A stretch of DNA of 64,000 bases from IMG/VR virus record IMGVR_UViG_3300024264_000011, positions 43,376-107,375 of that record; one strand, written 5' to 3'. Each line of letters begins with the position of its first letter. Within the stretch, counting starts at the first letter, position 1. The position numbers were made by a program, and so were the translations under genes. Positions 13,398 through 24,932 of the stretch are shown here, piece by piece. This stretch comes from a virus. The notes beneath the pieces are model-generated. The model saw only the letters and a list, made by a program, of their open reading frames with translations. It was not told the DNA's origin and did no database searches.

Positions 13398-16300
13398 TAG
13401 TTATCTCCTTTAAGTAATTTAATTTCTTCTTTGAGTATATTTATTTGTTCTTGTTGGTCTTTAATTGCTTCAATTAGCAGACCCACCATGTTGCCATAAG
13501 CAACAGATTTAGTTCCCTCCTCATCGGTAGAAACAAGTTCGGGGCAGACTTTTTCGACATCTTGAGCGATAACTCCCATCTGTCTTCCGAGTTCTGGAGT
13601 ATCTATTCTGTCAAATGTTACGCCATTGATCTGATTGACCTTATCAAGAGGGTTTGCAATAGGTTCAATGTTCTCTTTTAATTTAATGTCAGAGTATGCA
13701 GTAACGTTTCCAGTTGCTGTAAAGCTTCCATTGTCATCGAATGTGTATCTAGTTGTTGAACCATCACGGATGTAGAAGTTACCGATTCCGCTGTTAAGGT
13801 CCATATACATATGTGAACCATTACAGAAAAACTCAACATCATCACCACTTCCAAAATAGAGATATTCGTTATCTGGTAAATCTAGATGATTATTGATAGT
13901 TACTCGACCATTAAATGTCGAGGCTTTCGCAAAAGTAAGTGTACTAGCTGTCCATGAGGCAACTTCGGCGTTGTTACACCAAAACTTCAAATTACCGTCA
14001 GAGGGGCATTGAAATCCAGTATCGTTATCAGCACCTAAACAAATATCTACGTTAGTTCCTGGGTTAGAAGCTGTTCCAGCAGCAAGTTTTGTGCAATGGA
14101 TGTTTCCGTTGACATCTAATTTTGCAACTGGGGCAGTCGAGCCAATTCCCACATTGCCAGAGAAATAATTCTTTGTCTCGCCGGTAATATATGTACCCCA
14201 TTTAGTACCTACAGTTCCAGCATATGATCCGAAGAATAAGTATCCGGTTGTCACAGTACCAGCATTACGGTCAATGTGTGAATAAACTCCTTTTGCATCT
14301 CCAATAGTATCTTCATCACACTGAACCTCAAAATATCCACCAACGGCATTACCAGACTTACCAGAACCATTATCTGTGTTCTGTGCTCTACCATATACTG
14401 CGTATAAAGTACCTCCTGATGTATTGCCGCCTCTATATGCTATAGAGTGGATACCATAAGCATTAACCGCACCGCCTGCAGCATATGCTTGTGCATATGT
14501 ATATGCACCAAAGACGCTTTGCGTGCCTATTCCAGATCCATTACCTGTAACTTTGGCAAAACTATAAAGACCTCGATTGTCGTGAGTATATCCAGTAGAG
14601 TCTGAAGAAGTGTAAATGCCGTACATATTATGACGGTTGCCGTTAGTGCTTGTAGTGTTTGACTTTGAATTATCCACATCGACTCTAAGGCCAACTTGGG
14701 CTCTATTAGCAGTAAAAGCGGCAGTACCAGACCAGTCCGCATCGATATATACGGTGTTATAACTACTATTTTGTCCTGTTTGCCAAGTATTATCTACGTG
14801 CAATGGATGATCATGCCATCCAGTATCGGTTTCACCAGTACCTGTGTTAATACCTCTCGATACTGCAAGACCACCATCAGTTGATAGTGACATAGCACCA
14901 CCAGACGCATCATGAGCAGTATCTCTCCACAAGAATCCACGATCAGATTCATTATTGAATGTAAATGTCATTGCATAATCATTCAATCTACCATGAGTTC
15001 TGCCTGACATCATACCAATAGTATATGAACTACTATCCCAAACTCTTATTTTGTCTGCCGTATTAGTAGTATGGTGATTGATAATAGAACTACCCGTTAA
15101 AGTAATAGTACCACTTGTTGATAACCCACCAGCAATAGTTTGACCATTGTTTGAATGGAGTCTTCCAGTTCCAGTGTTAATATAGAATGGTCTTAAACCA
15201 TTCCAAGTATCACTAGCAGCTGCACCTGTATTAGATAAAAGAATATAATAATTAGTACCATCATTTCTATGAATAACAGTTTCATCTGCATCGTTGTATA
15301 AAAGAAGTTGATTGTTACTGCCGCTAATTTTACAAGATGTACTTCCAACAGTGAGATTAAATGCAGGTCCAATTAAACTACCATCTCCATTAATACCTTT
15401 AGACGTTCCATCAACAAAGAAACCGCCATCTGCACGAATATATCGCGGGGTGTAAATGTTTTTAGCAGTGTTCTGATTAATTCTCAGCCAAGTAGTATCA
15501 GATGTGGTAATCTCACCCATCGCGGTTGTATTACGGTGGAAGAAAATACCACCACCTGTGATATTTGTTCGTTGCTCTACATAACCGCTGCCCCAGTTAG
15601 AGACTGATGGTGTGGATATGCGAAGACCTCCCTCAGCGTTTACATAGACCAATTCACCAGTTTGGCTTGCGATCTTCCCAGCAGACTCGCCAGCATTTAA
15701 GACCAACTCAGTACCATTAGAGGTTCTAATTTCTTTGGTTTCTACACGAGTTGCTGGAGTAATTGTGTCAGGTATGCGGGCATCATTAATTGTTCCAGTT
15801 AGGTTAGCAGAATTAAGATTAGTCAAACCAGAACCATTACCACTAAACGAAATTCCAGATTCAGCAGTAATTGCCGAAGTTGTCAGCGTCATTATTGTGG
15901 AAAGTGATCTGGCTGTATTTGCAGTTGAACTATTACCTAGTTCAAAATACATATTAGCAGTAGTGCTATCAACAGAACATTCAATTCTTCCAGAAGAACC
16001 AGTTACATCTGGTACACCACCAAGATGATTAAATGCTAGGTTTGCATTACCATAACCATCATTAATTGTTAATGCAACACTTCCACTACCTTTTCCGGCT
16101 TCAATATAAGAGGCACTAGTTCTAAAGGTTCCAGTTGCGCTATCATTGTTTGCATTTGATCTCAGATATGCAGAACCCTGTTGACCATCAAGTAAATCAG
16201 CATTTAGATTAGTAACTACTTGAGTACTATCTACAGTAAATGGTGACGATGTTCCAGATGCACCACCATCAAATGCAGGTCTATTGCTAAATGTTAATGT

Positions 16301-18988
16301 ACTTCCAGATGCACTATTAACAATACAAGTACCAAATGTAACCATTTCGTTATTGTCAAAAGACCATCCAAGTGATGAAGTTCCAATTCTTAAATAACCA
16401 TTCGCAAAATTTGATCCAGCAATTGTTCCAGGACTGCCAGTAATTGCAATACCGTTAGTTGACAACAATGTATCTGTTTCAGTTTGTCCAGTAACATTAA
16501 CACCACCAGATGTTGTTGCTATTTTTGCGGCATCATCATAATAAAGAGTAGTTGCGGCATTGTGAGTTACTCTAACACCTAGTGTACCACTATTATTTGC
16601 ATATAATAGTAGATCCTCATTATATGAGCTAACAATTCCTTCATCAACAATAATTCTTTTATTGAAGTAAAATCTACTACGGTCAGTTTCAACGTGAGCA
16701 TACGTAGTATTACTTGGACCAATTTTAATCCACCCATTTCCAGTATTTGCAGTTACATGTCCAGCTGTAGTATTAATACCACCAGTTCCAGTAACTGTTA
16801 AGTTACTCTGGACTTCAGTACCACCAACAAAATCACCAGCATAGTTAACGACTAGTTTAGCACCAGCATTTTTTACAAGAGCTCTTGAAGTACCAGAGTT
16901 TCCTCTAGATGTCTGGTTTGATGCACCAAGTCTAAAATCAAATCCACCATTATTGACATTTCCTGTTACAAATGCTTCTCCAGAAACATGTAATTTATAC
17001 GTTGGTGTAACACCGATACCAAAATTACCATCTTTATCTAATGTTACTTTTGTGGAATATCCACTACCATTGTAAGTTCTGAAAAATACGCCACCTGCAG
17101 CTGCACCATATGTAAGATAAGTACTATACTGCGTACCATGATGGAAATGAGTGTTTCCATATCTGGTTATGTTAATCTCATTACTAAAAGTAATTGCGCC
17201 AGTAGCAGTATCAGTAGCGTCAGATCTTAAAAATGAAGATGCATGTAATCCATCAACTTGGTCCACATTTAGAGAACTTTCGTCGTTTGTGTTTAATACT
17301 CTGTACTTAGTTGAACTACTATATCTACCACCAGTGTATAAATCTCCAGTAACATAAACATTAGTATCACCACGAACATCAAAAATCGTATCTGCGCTAT
17401 TACTTGTAGCACTTAAGTCTGCTGTACTTTGAGCTGTTCTTCCCCTAACATCAAAAATACTTTCAGTTCCACTATCTGCATCACTAGAAATAATGACTGC
17501 AGGAACATCATTTGCATCATCATTTTTGTAAAATACTGCAACTGGATCAGCATTTTGAGAATTATTAGTTACAAATAATCCTACACCAGCATCTCCATCT
17601 ACTCTAAGTGCAGCAGTACTATCATAGGTTGCGTGACCACCATTATCATCATTACCAATAACAAGATCTTTATTGAATTTCCAGTTATCTCCAGCAGAAA
17701 CATAAGTCAATGTTGCACTAGCACCATCAATAGTAATACCAGCACCATTTGCAGCTGCAGCATTAGCAGCACCAGATGCTAGAGTAATATTGAGATCATC
17801 TACATTTACTGTAGTTGAATTGATTGTAGTTGTAGTACCATCAACCTGTAAATCACCAGCGATGACAAGAGTTCCTGTATTGTTGCCAACTCCTGCTGGA
17901 TCGATTGTAAGAGTTGCTGGACCACTAATTGTATTAGTTGAAATATTAATACCTGTACCAGAAGCACCTGTTGATAGTGTTGTTGCTGATGCAGTTCCAG
18001 TTACAGTAACACCACTACCATTTGTCTGGAGTTTTATATTATCTGATGTGCCAGAGTGATGTAATTTTACAGCACCAGTATTACCAGGTTTTAACTCAAT
18101 ATCAGTAATTAGTGCTGTATTATGTTGACCAATGGTAATGTCATCACCGTTTTTACCAATTAAAACTCTTAAATATCCACCATCATCAGTATAGATGGTA
18201 CTTGATTCTGGAATTACAAGAGCAGCATTGGTTACAGTATGTGATGCTGCTGCATAAGTACCACCGTCAGACTGGAAAACATCTGCGTTTGATAGTCCAG
18301 TTGTACTTGTTCCTAAAGTGGTAGTATTAAATTTTTGTACATTATCATAGTAGAGTTGAACATCAGCATTTGTGTTAAACACCGCCATATTTTCGGCATT
18401 AAATCTCACAACAACTTGATTACCTACAAGTCTTAGAGCTCCATCTCCAGTATCATTAATGTAACTATTACTGCCATCATGATAAATTTGTAAGTCGTTA
18501 CCAGTTCCAAAATTGGCAGTTTGGTTATCACCAAAATATTGATTACCAGATAGTGTAATATTACCAGTGAAAGATGCACCAGTTGTTGTGGTCTCAAATT
18601 TCTTGGAGTTGTTGTAGTAGAGTTCTACTGATCCATTTGGATTTGCGGCAACCATTTGATCGCCAGTAGTTTTAGTTATGAAAACTCCACCAACACTTGA
18701 TCTCAAATAAAGTTTTCCAACTCCATTATCATCAATAAAACTATTAGATCCATTATGGTAAAGTTTTAAATCTTCACTATCACCAATACTCAAATGATCA
18801 TTGTCACCTAAATTGACATTACTATCAAATATAACATCGCCAGTAAATCTACCAGTACCACCAACATCCAAATCATAAGAAGGGGTGGAATCTTTAATTC
18901 CAACCCTATTATTTGTGGGGTCAACAAACAGTGTATCGCCATCAACTTCTAAACCGTTTTTGACAATAAAATTTCTATTAGTTGCCAT
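13397..18988 (-). CDS. Large tail fibre/tailspike with C-terminal S74 intramolecular chaperone
   Basis: An 1863-residue beta-rich protein. Repeats of about 80 residues with the core 'L(Q/K)(I/L)YH(D/N)GSNS(Y/F)I.D...G', ending 'YY(N/D)..KKF.TTT', occur twice near the N-terminus; a weaker copy precedes the C-terminal domain. The last 98 residues are a Peptidase_S74 chaperone starting at Ser1766 (SDIKLKENIE), with Ser1766 and Lys1771 as the expected autocleavage pair. It ends in a coiled coil (IKDQQEQINILKEEIKLL). The family folds as a trimer, then the chaperone cleaves itself off. It is expressed from a late promoter at 19030-19037 and is probably a long or side tail fibre binding the host. 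Confidence 0.88.
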   Translation of the reverse strand: MATNRNFIVKNGLEVDGDTLFVDPTNNRVGIKDSTPSYDLDVGGTGRFTGDVIFDSNVNLGDNDHLSIGDSEDLKLYHNGSNSFIDDNGVGKLYLRSSVGGVFITKTTGDQMVAANPNGSVELYYNNSKKFETTTTGASFTGNITLSGNQYFGDNQTANFGTGNDLQIYHDGSNSYINDTGDGALRLVGNQVVVRFNAENMAVFNTNADVQLYYDNVQKFNTTTLGTSTTGLSNADVFQSDGGTYAAASHTVTNAALVIPESSTIYTDDGGYLRVLIGKNGDDITIGQHNTALITDIELKPGNTGAVKLHHSGTSDNIKLQTNGSGVTVTGTASATTLSTGASGTGINISTNTISGPATLTIDPAGVGNNTGTLVIAGDLQVDGTTTTINSTTVNVDDLNITLASGAANAAAANGAGITIDGASATLTYVSAGDNWKFNKDLVIGNDDNGGHATYDSTAALRVDGDAGVGLFVTNNSQNADPVAVFYKNDDANDVPAVIISSDADSGTESIFDVRGRTAQSTADLSATSNSADTIFDVRGDTNVYVTGDLYTGGRYSSSTKYRVLNTNDESSLNVDQVDGLHASSFLRSDATDTATGAITFSNEINITRYGNTHFHHGTQYSTYLTYGAAAGGVFFRTYNGSGYSTKVTLDKDGNFGIGVTPTYKLHVSGEAFVTGNVNNGGFDFRLGASNQTSRGNSGTSRALVKNAGAKLVVNYAGDFVGGTEVQSNLTVTGTGGINTTAGHVTANTGNGWIKIGPSNTTYAHVETDRSRFYFNKRIIVDEGIVSSYNEDLLLYANNSGTLGVRVTHNAATTLYYDDAAKIATTSGGVNVTGQTETDTLLSTNGIAITGSPGTIAGSNFANGYLRIGTSSLGWSFDNNEMVTFGTCIVNSASGSTLTFSNRPAFDGGASGTSSPFTVDSTQVVTNLNADLLDGQQGSAYLRSNANNDSATGTFRTSASYIEAGKGSGSVALTINDGYGNANLAFNHLGGVPDVTGSSGRIECSVDSTTANMYFELGNSSTANTARSLSTIMTLTTSAITAESGISFSGNGSGLTNLNSANLTGTINDARIPDTITPATRVETKEIRTSNGTELVLNAGESAGKIASQTGELVYVNAEGGLRISTPSVSNWGSGYVEQRTNITGGGIFFHRNTTAMGEITTSDTTWLRINQNTAKNIYTPRYIRADGGFFVDGTSKGINGDGSLIGPAFNLTVGSTSCKISGSNNQLLLYNDADETVIHRNDGTNYYILLSNTGAAASDTWNGLRPFYINTGTGRLHSNNGQTIAGGLSTSGTITLTGSSIINHHTTNTADKIRVWDSSSYTIGMMSGRTHGRLNDYAMTFTFNNESDRGFLWRDTAHDASGGAMSLSTDGGLAVSRGINTGTGETDTGWHDHPLHVDNTWQTGQNSSYNTVYIDADWSGTAAFTANRAQVGLRVDVDNSKSNTTSTNGNRHNMYGIYTSSDSTGYTHDNRGLYSFAKVTGNGSGIGTQSVFGAYTYAQAYAAGGAVNAYGIHSIAYRGGNTSGGTLYAVYGRAQNTDNGSGKSGNAVGGYFEVQCDEDTIGDAKGVYSHIDRNAGTVTTGYLFFGSYAGTVGTKWGTYITGETKNYFSGNVGIGSTAPVAKLDVNGNIHCTKLAAGTASNPGTNVDICLGADNDTGFQCPSDGNLKFWCNNAEVASWTASTLTFAKASTFNGRVTINNHLDLPDNEYLYFGSGDDVEFFCNGSHMYMDLNSGIGNFYIRDGSTTRYTFDDNGSFTATGNVTAYSDIKLKENIEPIANPLDKVNQINGVTFDRIDTPELGRQMGVIAQDVEKVCPELVSTDEEGTKSVAYGNMVGLLIEAIKDQQEQINILKEEIKLLKGDN

Positions 18989-19029
18989 AAGACTCCTTGG
19001 GGTTCACTTTCCCCCCATATTTGTCTAAT

Positions 19030-19037
19030 TATTTATA
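19030..19037 (-). promoter_or_regulatory. T4-type late promoter
   Basis: The minus strand reads TATAAATA 42 bases upstream of the fibre gene start at 18988. The element overlaps the end region of the upstream gene by position only. Confidence 0.75.
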
Positions 19038-19039
19038 AA

Positions 19040-22000
19040 TCAATACTTGATTGCAGTAGCAACAACTTTATAGGTAGTGGTGTTAGTAGACGATGCAGTT
19101 GCAAGCAGTCTGATTACGTTAGAAACAATATTAGTGTCAAATGTAGCAAGAACAGAACCAGAATGAACAGTACCATATGCAGTCATGTATGCAGTTGTTC
19201 CATCATGAACTACCAATACTTTTTCCATATGGAAGTTTGCATTTTCTGATACTTGAATCAAGAATTCGACAGATCTGTAAGTAGAACCATTAATAGAAGC
19301 AATTAGTGTTGCAGAAGTTGATGTTGTTGTAGCAGTGAATGACTTTTGTAGTGAATTTGCATCTGCAATTTCAGTTCCAGTAGTAACTATATCCCCAGTT
19401 ACAGTAACACCAGATGTAGTGGTTTCAAATTTCTTAGAATCGTCATAATAAAGATCAACTGAACCATTAGTAGTAAATGTTGCTTTTACTTCATTTCCAG
19501 ATGAATCATATACAACAATATTGTCACCCCAAATATTTAAGTCACCAGTTCCATTTTCTCTAATATTAGATGAGGAACCTGAATGATAAATCTGCAAATC
19601 ATTACTAGATCCAAAATTTATTCCAATAGAATCTGGTAAACTAATGTTATTTTGGAATTCTGAAGTGCCACTGACTTTAATACTACCAGAAACATCCAGA
19701 GCAACAGTAGGAGCAGAAACACCAATACCAACTCTATTGTTATCACCATCTACATATAAAGTATCTCTACCAAGAATATTTTTATAATATTTGATATCAT
19801 CTGTACCAATAGTATGCCCAGTGGTTTCAATATTAGATCTCCAGAGAGTTGTATTTGATGGGAGACCGTTTGAAACTAGAACATAACCAAGAGACATCTC
19901 AGCAACAGTATCATAATCACTAACTCTTGTCGCTGTAAATGCAGAGTTTGCACTACCTACAGTGGTAATTTGATACAGACCATTCTCTTCTGCATTTGTC
20001 TGACCATTGACCAGAACAATATCATTATTTCCGAATGTGACTCCATCTGCTGATGGGAATACACCATTTACAGAACCAGTTAGTGTAGCACCTACACCAG
20101 CAGTACCATTATTATAAGTTGCAGAAATATTAGATGTATGAATACCTTTAGCAATTGCAATACCAAAATTTACCCATGAAGGAACACCATTACTTACTGC
20201 AAGTACATTAGATTGATTACCAATACCCAACTTAGAAATGGTTGCACTACTGTTACCATATAAAATATCACCTTGAGCGTAAGTTGTGATATTAGTACCA
20301 CCTTTACCGACAGGTACAGTAGCAACAAGATTACCTGGGTTTAGATAATATTGATCGTTATTACCATTTAAAGTTAGAGCATCAACAGTACCACCAGAAG
20401 ATGCTGCCTTAATTGTAACATCACCAATAGAAGAAACATCAAATTGTTGATGGTTGTAAGCAGAAACACCTAATCTAGTATAACCAGAAGTACCAGTACT
20501 GCTACCAGTTACTGTTTGAATACCTATTTTAACTCTATTATAGTGTACAGTTTCATTCGGATTTACTGTGTTATCTACAAAACTATCACCAACTAAAGTA
20601 AGAGGAGAATCACCATCTTCCACAATACCTTGAACTGCTTCAGCCCATATAGAGTCTCCACGTAAGAATGTTTTATTATTTGCACTACCACTGGATGCAA
20701 GTCTATCTACAGAAATTACACCAGAAACAATGTTAGCAGCATCAACACTAGCACCAGACAAGACAGACCAGTTTGTTGTTGGTATGTTTGAGGTATTACA
20801 TTCACCATCAATAGTGATATTGAATACCCTCAGACTAGTATTGCCGGAACCAGTTGCAGTAACATTAACTGCAGAAACAACTAATCCCCCAGTAGAAGAT
20901 TCAGCTGCAGCTTTTGTGTTATGAAGAGTGAATGTGTTTGTAGTAACGGCACCAACAAAATAAAATGCTGTGTTAATTAATCCAGTAGGTAATGTAGTTC
21001 CCTCAGCTTTTACAGCATCACCAGTTGATAAACCATGTGTAACAACATAAAATTTATTTAAGTCTACATTAACATTGTTAAACGACAGTGAATGTGTTCC
21101 AGTTGATGATGACGAGAAAGATGCAAAATACTGTGTATCTAAATTGTAATTTGTATACAACTCAATTGTATTTCCATCGATAACTTTGACAAAATAATGA
21201 CTACCATTAGTTAAACCACCAATAGCAACATTAGGTGATGAATCATATTCTAAAAAGTCACCATTAGAAAGACCATGTGAAGTAAGTGTTATTCTGCTAG
21301 TACTATAGTTTACATCATTTGTAGCATCGAATGTAAATGACGTTGAACTTGCATTATTAAGTGTTTTTATAGGAGCATTATCATCATAAATGAAATCTGG
21401 TGCTCCAGATGAAGCACTAAATTTAACCTTCTCACCAGTCAAGTTAACAAAAAGTCTTTGGATTGTATTCACAACTGTAAACACAAAACCAGAACCAGTT
21501 CCGCCCAAATCGGAAGAACTTGCACTTAGTGTATCATTAGCGGCATAACCAGTACCACCTTTTCTTAAGTCAACGTTAGTGATTGTTCCATTCGTAACTG
21601 TGATATCAGCTCTAGCACCTGAACCAGATGAAGAAACATTAGTGAGAGCAACATTGGTATATACTTGAGATGCGCCAGTTGGAGTATATCCAGAACCTAC
21701 GTTAGTTACTGTTCCACTAAAAAGAACACCCTGTTCTAAACCATTAGTTCCTAGAGAAGTATCTACAGTTCCTTTAGCACCAGAAAGAACAGCTTCAATA
21801 GTTGTGGTATTTGTAAAAGTTGGACTTGTGTGTAAATTATCAATTACAAGGAATTGTGATATATTATCAGACTGAAGAACATAACTTGTATCAACACCAC
21901 CAACTTCTTCAGTAACAAAGTCACCAGCACCAACACTAATAAATGGAATATCTAAATGAATTTCTGCTCGTGCATCTTGACCAATAACTTTATATGTATT

Positions 22001-24877
22001 AAAGTTTCTAATTGGTGGAATAATATCAGTATTAAGTTTACCAGCAGAGTTTAACTGTACAACAGAGTTTGGAACAGAGTTAATACTTACAGATTTATCA
22101 ACAAAATCACCAAGTCTATTTGTAATAAAATCTCTTGATGCTTTTTGTGTGTTTAATCTAGTATGTGATGCACCACCAACTTCATTATCACCCAAACCAG
22201 CATCAAGTGAAATTTCTTCAATGGTTACGTTTGAGATAGATAACTTAAGTGAAGACAGTTCACCGATAACAACTCTCTGAGAGAAGGTAATTTCACCACT
22301 TCTGTTTTCTGCTTTAATAAATTTACCAACTTTAAAGTCACCTAATTCGTCAGTACCAGAACTATAAACCCTACCTGGTAAGTTTTCATATTGTTCATAT
22401 GCTTCTATTTTCTGACCACCGTTCTCTGGTAGTGCGTTATAGTCAATACCTGCACCAATAAATTCCCAAGTATGACCAGACGAGTTTACAATCGATGGTC
22501 TATGTAAACTAATATCTTTACTTACAGTCTGGTTGATATTTTGGATTTCATTACCAGCAATTGTACTCTTTATAATAAATTCAGTAGTATATAAGTCTGT
22601 TCTTGTTTCACAAGTTCCAATTGTTACTGTCTGTGGAGTTCCTGAATGATCACTAATTGTCATTCCCTCAACAAAAATATTTCTCAACAGGGCATCACCA
22701 ATCTGAACCTGATTTACAGATACAGTGAGTTTTCTTGTGGTTGCATCCCAGTCAAATACAGTTCCATTTGAATTGGTAGAACCATTAGTACCAGAAATAG
22801 TTTGACCAATAGTAAATGTATATGAACCCGCAGGAATTGTGATATTTTGATAACTATTGTGATGGTTATCTACTTTGCTAACAAAGAATTCTTCTACATC
22901 TTTTTCTAAAGAATGATCTGATTGATGTGTGATACCATTAGCATCTGCAGATACAAAAGTATGCGTTGATAGATCAGTAGAACTACCAACGTTGACTGTA
23001 AATGTATTTGTGGTAACAGCAGTAATACTTAACCAAGTATCAGCTGCAGGGTCTGTGGAACGAGGATAACCAACTTGAGTCTGATGATTATCATAAGAGC
23101 AAGTAAATACTAAAGATCCAGTAGCAATTTTAATTTTTTCACCAACTTCAAAACCATGACCAGCAATAGTAATTACCGATAAACCAGTTGAAGGATCATA
23201 GGTTGCATTAGTAGCGGTATATGACTTACCAATAACATCAGTTAGATCAACTTTGAAAGATAAAGACTCATCTTCATAGAGTTGAATAGTATTTGCATTA
23301 ATATACTGTACAAAATATTTTGTTCGGTCAATCAATCCACCAATTGGTTGATAAGTATTTGATTTATATTCAATACCATCACCATTACTTAAACCATGAT
23401 TGGGAATTGTGATATAATCGTCAGTTAAATTTACATCAGTTGTTGGGTCGAATGTAAACGTAGTACCAGCAGTTTTATATGTACCAGTGATTGCAGACCT
23501 TAGTTTGATAGCATTTGTTGCTGCAGAAACAAACGTATGGGTCGAGAGATCTGTAGACGCACCAACATTTACATCAAATGTATTTGTAGTTACGTTTGAG
23601 ATATATAACCAATTATTTGCTGCTGGGTCAGTAACTCTTGGGTAACCAGTCTGTGATACATTATTATCATAATCACAAGTAAATACTATAGAACCAGTTT
23701 TAATAAAAACTTGGTCACCATTGCTGTAACCGTGTGCATTTGCTGTGAATGTAGATACACCAGTAGAAGGATTATAAGTTACATTACTTGGTGTAAAGTA
23801 ATCTGTATCATATAATTTAACAACATAGTGGTTGATAACAGGTCTTAGTGTACCAATTACCTCAATAGCATCTTCACCATCAATAAGACTTGTAGCTGAT
23901 ACGTATCCATTATCAAAGATATATGAGTTTTGTCTAAATCCAGTACCACGAAGAGCATAGATACCAAAGTTTGATGCTGAGTTGGTAATTGAAGCATAAC
24001 CACCAGACTGAGCATAAACACCATGTTTACCAAATAGTTGGAAACAAGAAACCAACTGACAGTATGCATCATTAATAACGTGCCATGCTGTTCCACCAAA
24101 AGTTAGAATGGTGAAATAAGCAGCAACCATGGACTTACCTTGTACTGGTGCAGCACCAATAACAGGAAGTTCTACCTCACTTTGTTTAATTGGAGTGTTA
24201 AATTGATTAATTCTACTACCATCAATCAATACACCATTACCACCAATAAAAGAAATCAAAGAACAGTCTTTGATATATGGTGATGTTGAAATGATAGGTT
24301 TAGCTGAAGATAGACCACTATAAACAGTACGATCTACATCTACATCATCTACATCATCAAACGCTAATGCATATCTAAATGTATAGTCTGCCTCTCCATT
24401 ATTGTCTAAGTGGTCTCTAAAAACTACACCTTCAACTAAAATTTTATTCCTTATTCTAAAGATATCTTTCTTCGCATTTTGAGGACGTATAACAACGCCT
24501 CTAAGGTTATCACCAATAATTGAAATATTATCGTTAACGATAATGGGGTTATCTTCTACGTAATCACCAGTAGCAACATAAATTGTTACTGGTTTTGCCA
24601 TTCCAGAAGCAAGAATACATGCTTTCTTAATTGTCGCTACTGGAAATTCTATACCGTCATTGTTATCGTTTCCTTTTGCTGCAGAAACGTAAACTCTATT
24701 ACCACCATAACGATCAACTGGGTTTAGAGAAACAATCTCTTCGTTTGCACCCTGTTGTCGTTTAATATACGCTTGACCGTCGTATGTATTTAAACCTACT
24801 TCTCCTAGATCTAAATCTGACGTTGTTGGAACTCTGCCAGCTACAGCAGATCTTTTAAGCTTAATATTTGATGCCAT
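19040..24877 (-). CDS. Large virion structural protein (1945 residues)
   Basis: A beta-rich structural protein. Residues about 60-350 look like a right-handed beta-helix of pectate-lyase type (KPVTIYVATGDYVE, IIGDNLRGVVI). Two copies of a module of about 95 residues, YxPSTGxSxx..HG(F/Y), lie near residues 363-458 and 555-646; a third copy is in the 4900-residue protein. A 'RPSI...HTWE(F/Y)IG.G' block near 780 is also shared with that protein. The C-terminal part has an 'LQIYHSGSSSNIRENGTG' repeat like that in the 1863-residue fibre. It is likely a baseplate-attached fibre or spike, though the exact virion location is unknown. Confidence 0.8.
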   Translation of the reverse strand: MASNIKLKRSAVAGRVPTTSDLDLGEVGLNTYDGQAYIKRQQGANEEIVSLNPVDRYGGNRVYVSAAKGNDNNDGIEFPVATIKKACILASGMAKPVTIYVATGDYVEDNPIIVNDNISIIGDNLRGVVIRPQNAKKDIFRIRNKILVEGVVFRDHLDNNGEADYTFRYALAFDDVDDVDVDRTVYSGLSSAKPIISTSPYIKDCSLISFIGGNGVLIDGSRINQFNTPIKQSEVELPVIGAAPVQGKSMVAAYFTILTFGGTAWHVINDAYCQLVSCFQLFGKHGVYAQSGGYASITNSASNFGIYALRGTGFRQNSYIFDNGYVSATSLIDGEDAIEVIGTLRPVINHYVVKLYDTDYFTPSNVTYNPSTGVSTFTANAHGYSNGDQVFIKTGSIVFTCDYDNNVSQTGYPRVTDPAANNWLYISNVTTNTFDVNVGASTDLSTHTFVSAATNAIKLRSAITGTYKTAGTTFTFDPTTDVNLTDDYITIPNHGLSNGDGIEYKSNTYQPIGGLIDRTKYFVQYINANTIQLYEDESLSFKVDLTDVIGKSYTATNATYDPSTGLSVITIAGHGFEVGEKIKIATGSLVFTCSYDNHQTQVGYPRSTDPAADTWLSITAVTTNTFTVNVGSSTDLSTHTFVSADANGITHQSDHSLEKDVEEFFVSKVDNHHNSYQNITIPAGSYTFTIGQTISGTNGSTNSNGTVFDWDATTRKLTVSVNQVQIGDALLRNIFVEGMTISDHSGTPQTVTIGTCETRTDLYTTEFIIKSTIAGNEIQNINQTVSKDISLHRPSIVNSSGHTWEFIGAGIDYNALPENGGQKIEAYEQYENLPGRVYSSGTDELGDFKVGKFIKAENRSGEITFSQRVVIGELSSLKLSISNVTIEEISLDAGLGDNEVGGASHTRLNTQKASRDFITNRLGDFVDKSVSINSVPNSVVQLNSAGKLNTDIIPPIRNFNTYKVIGQDARAEIHLDIPFISVGAGDFVTEEVGGVDTSYVLQSDNISQFLVIDNLHTSPTFTNTTTIEAVLSGAKGTVDTSLGTNGLEQGVLFSGTVTNVGSGYTPTGASQVYTNVALTNVSSSGSGARADITVTNGTITNVDLRKGGTGYAANDTLSASSSDLGGTGSGFVFTVVNTIQRLFVNLTGEKVKFSASSGAPDFIYDDNAPIKTLNNASSTSFTFDATNDVNYSTSRITLTSHGLSNGDFLEYDSSPNVAIGGLTNGSHYFVKVIDGNTIELYTNYNLDTQYFASFSSSSTGTHSLSFNNVNVDLNKFYVVTHGLSTGDAVKAEGTTLPTGLINTAFYFVGAVTTNTFTLHNTKAAAESSTGGLVVSAVNVTATGSGNTSLRVFNITIDGECNTSNIPTTNWSVLSGASVDAANIVSGVISVDRLASSGSANNKTFLRGDSIWAEAVQGIVEDGDSPLTLVGDSFVDNTVNPNETVHYNRVKIGIQTVTGSSTGTSGYTRLGVSAYNHQQFDVSSIGDVTIKAASSGGTVDALTLNGNNDQYYLNPGNLVATVPVGKGGTNITTYAQGDILYGNSSATISKLGIGNQSNVLAVSNGVPSWVNFGIAIAKGIHTSNISATYNNGTAGVGATLTGSVNGVFPSADGVTFGNNDIVLVNGQTNAEENGLYQITTVGSANSAFTATRVSDYDTVAEMSLGYVLVSNGLPSNTTLWRSNIETTGHTIGTDDIKYYKNILGRDTLYVDGDNNRVGIGVSAPTVALDVSGSIKVSGTSEFQNNISLPDSIGINFGSSNDLQIYHSGSSSNIRENGTGDLNIWGDNIVVYDSSGNEVKATFTTNGSVDLYYDDSKKFETTTSGVTVTGDIVTTGTEIADANSLQKSFTATTTSTSATLIASINGSTYRSVEFLIQVSENANFHMEKVLVVHDGTTAYMTAYGTVHSGSVLATFDTNIVSNVIRLLATASSTNTTTYKVVATAIKY

Positions 24878-24895
24878 AGTGCGGTATATACCTAG

Positions 24896-24920
24896 AAAAA
24901 AAGAGGGTTATATAACCCTC
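24896..24920 (-). terminator. Rho-independent terminator
   Basis: An 8-bp perfect stem (gagggtta / taaccctc) with a 2-base loop is followed by a T run on the minus strand. It lies between the acidic protein gene and the 1945-residue gene, so those genes are separate transcription units. Confidence 0.85.
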
Positions 24921-24924
24921 CTCT

Positions 24925-24932
24925 TATTTATG
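24925..24932 (-). promoter_or_regulatory. Probable late promoter, CATAAATA variant
   Basis: The minus strand reads CATAAATA about 48 bases upstream of the ATG at 24877. The first base differs from the TATAAATA consensus. It precedes the terminator stem, so transcripts from it would have to read through the hairpin. Confidence 0.45.
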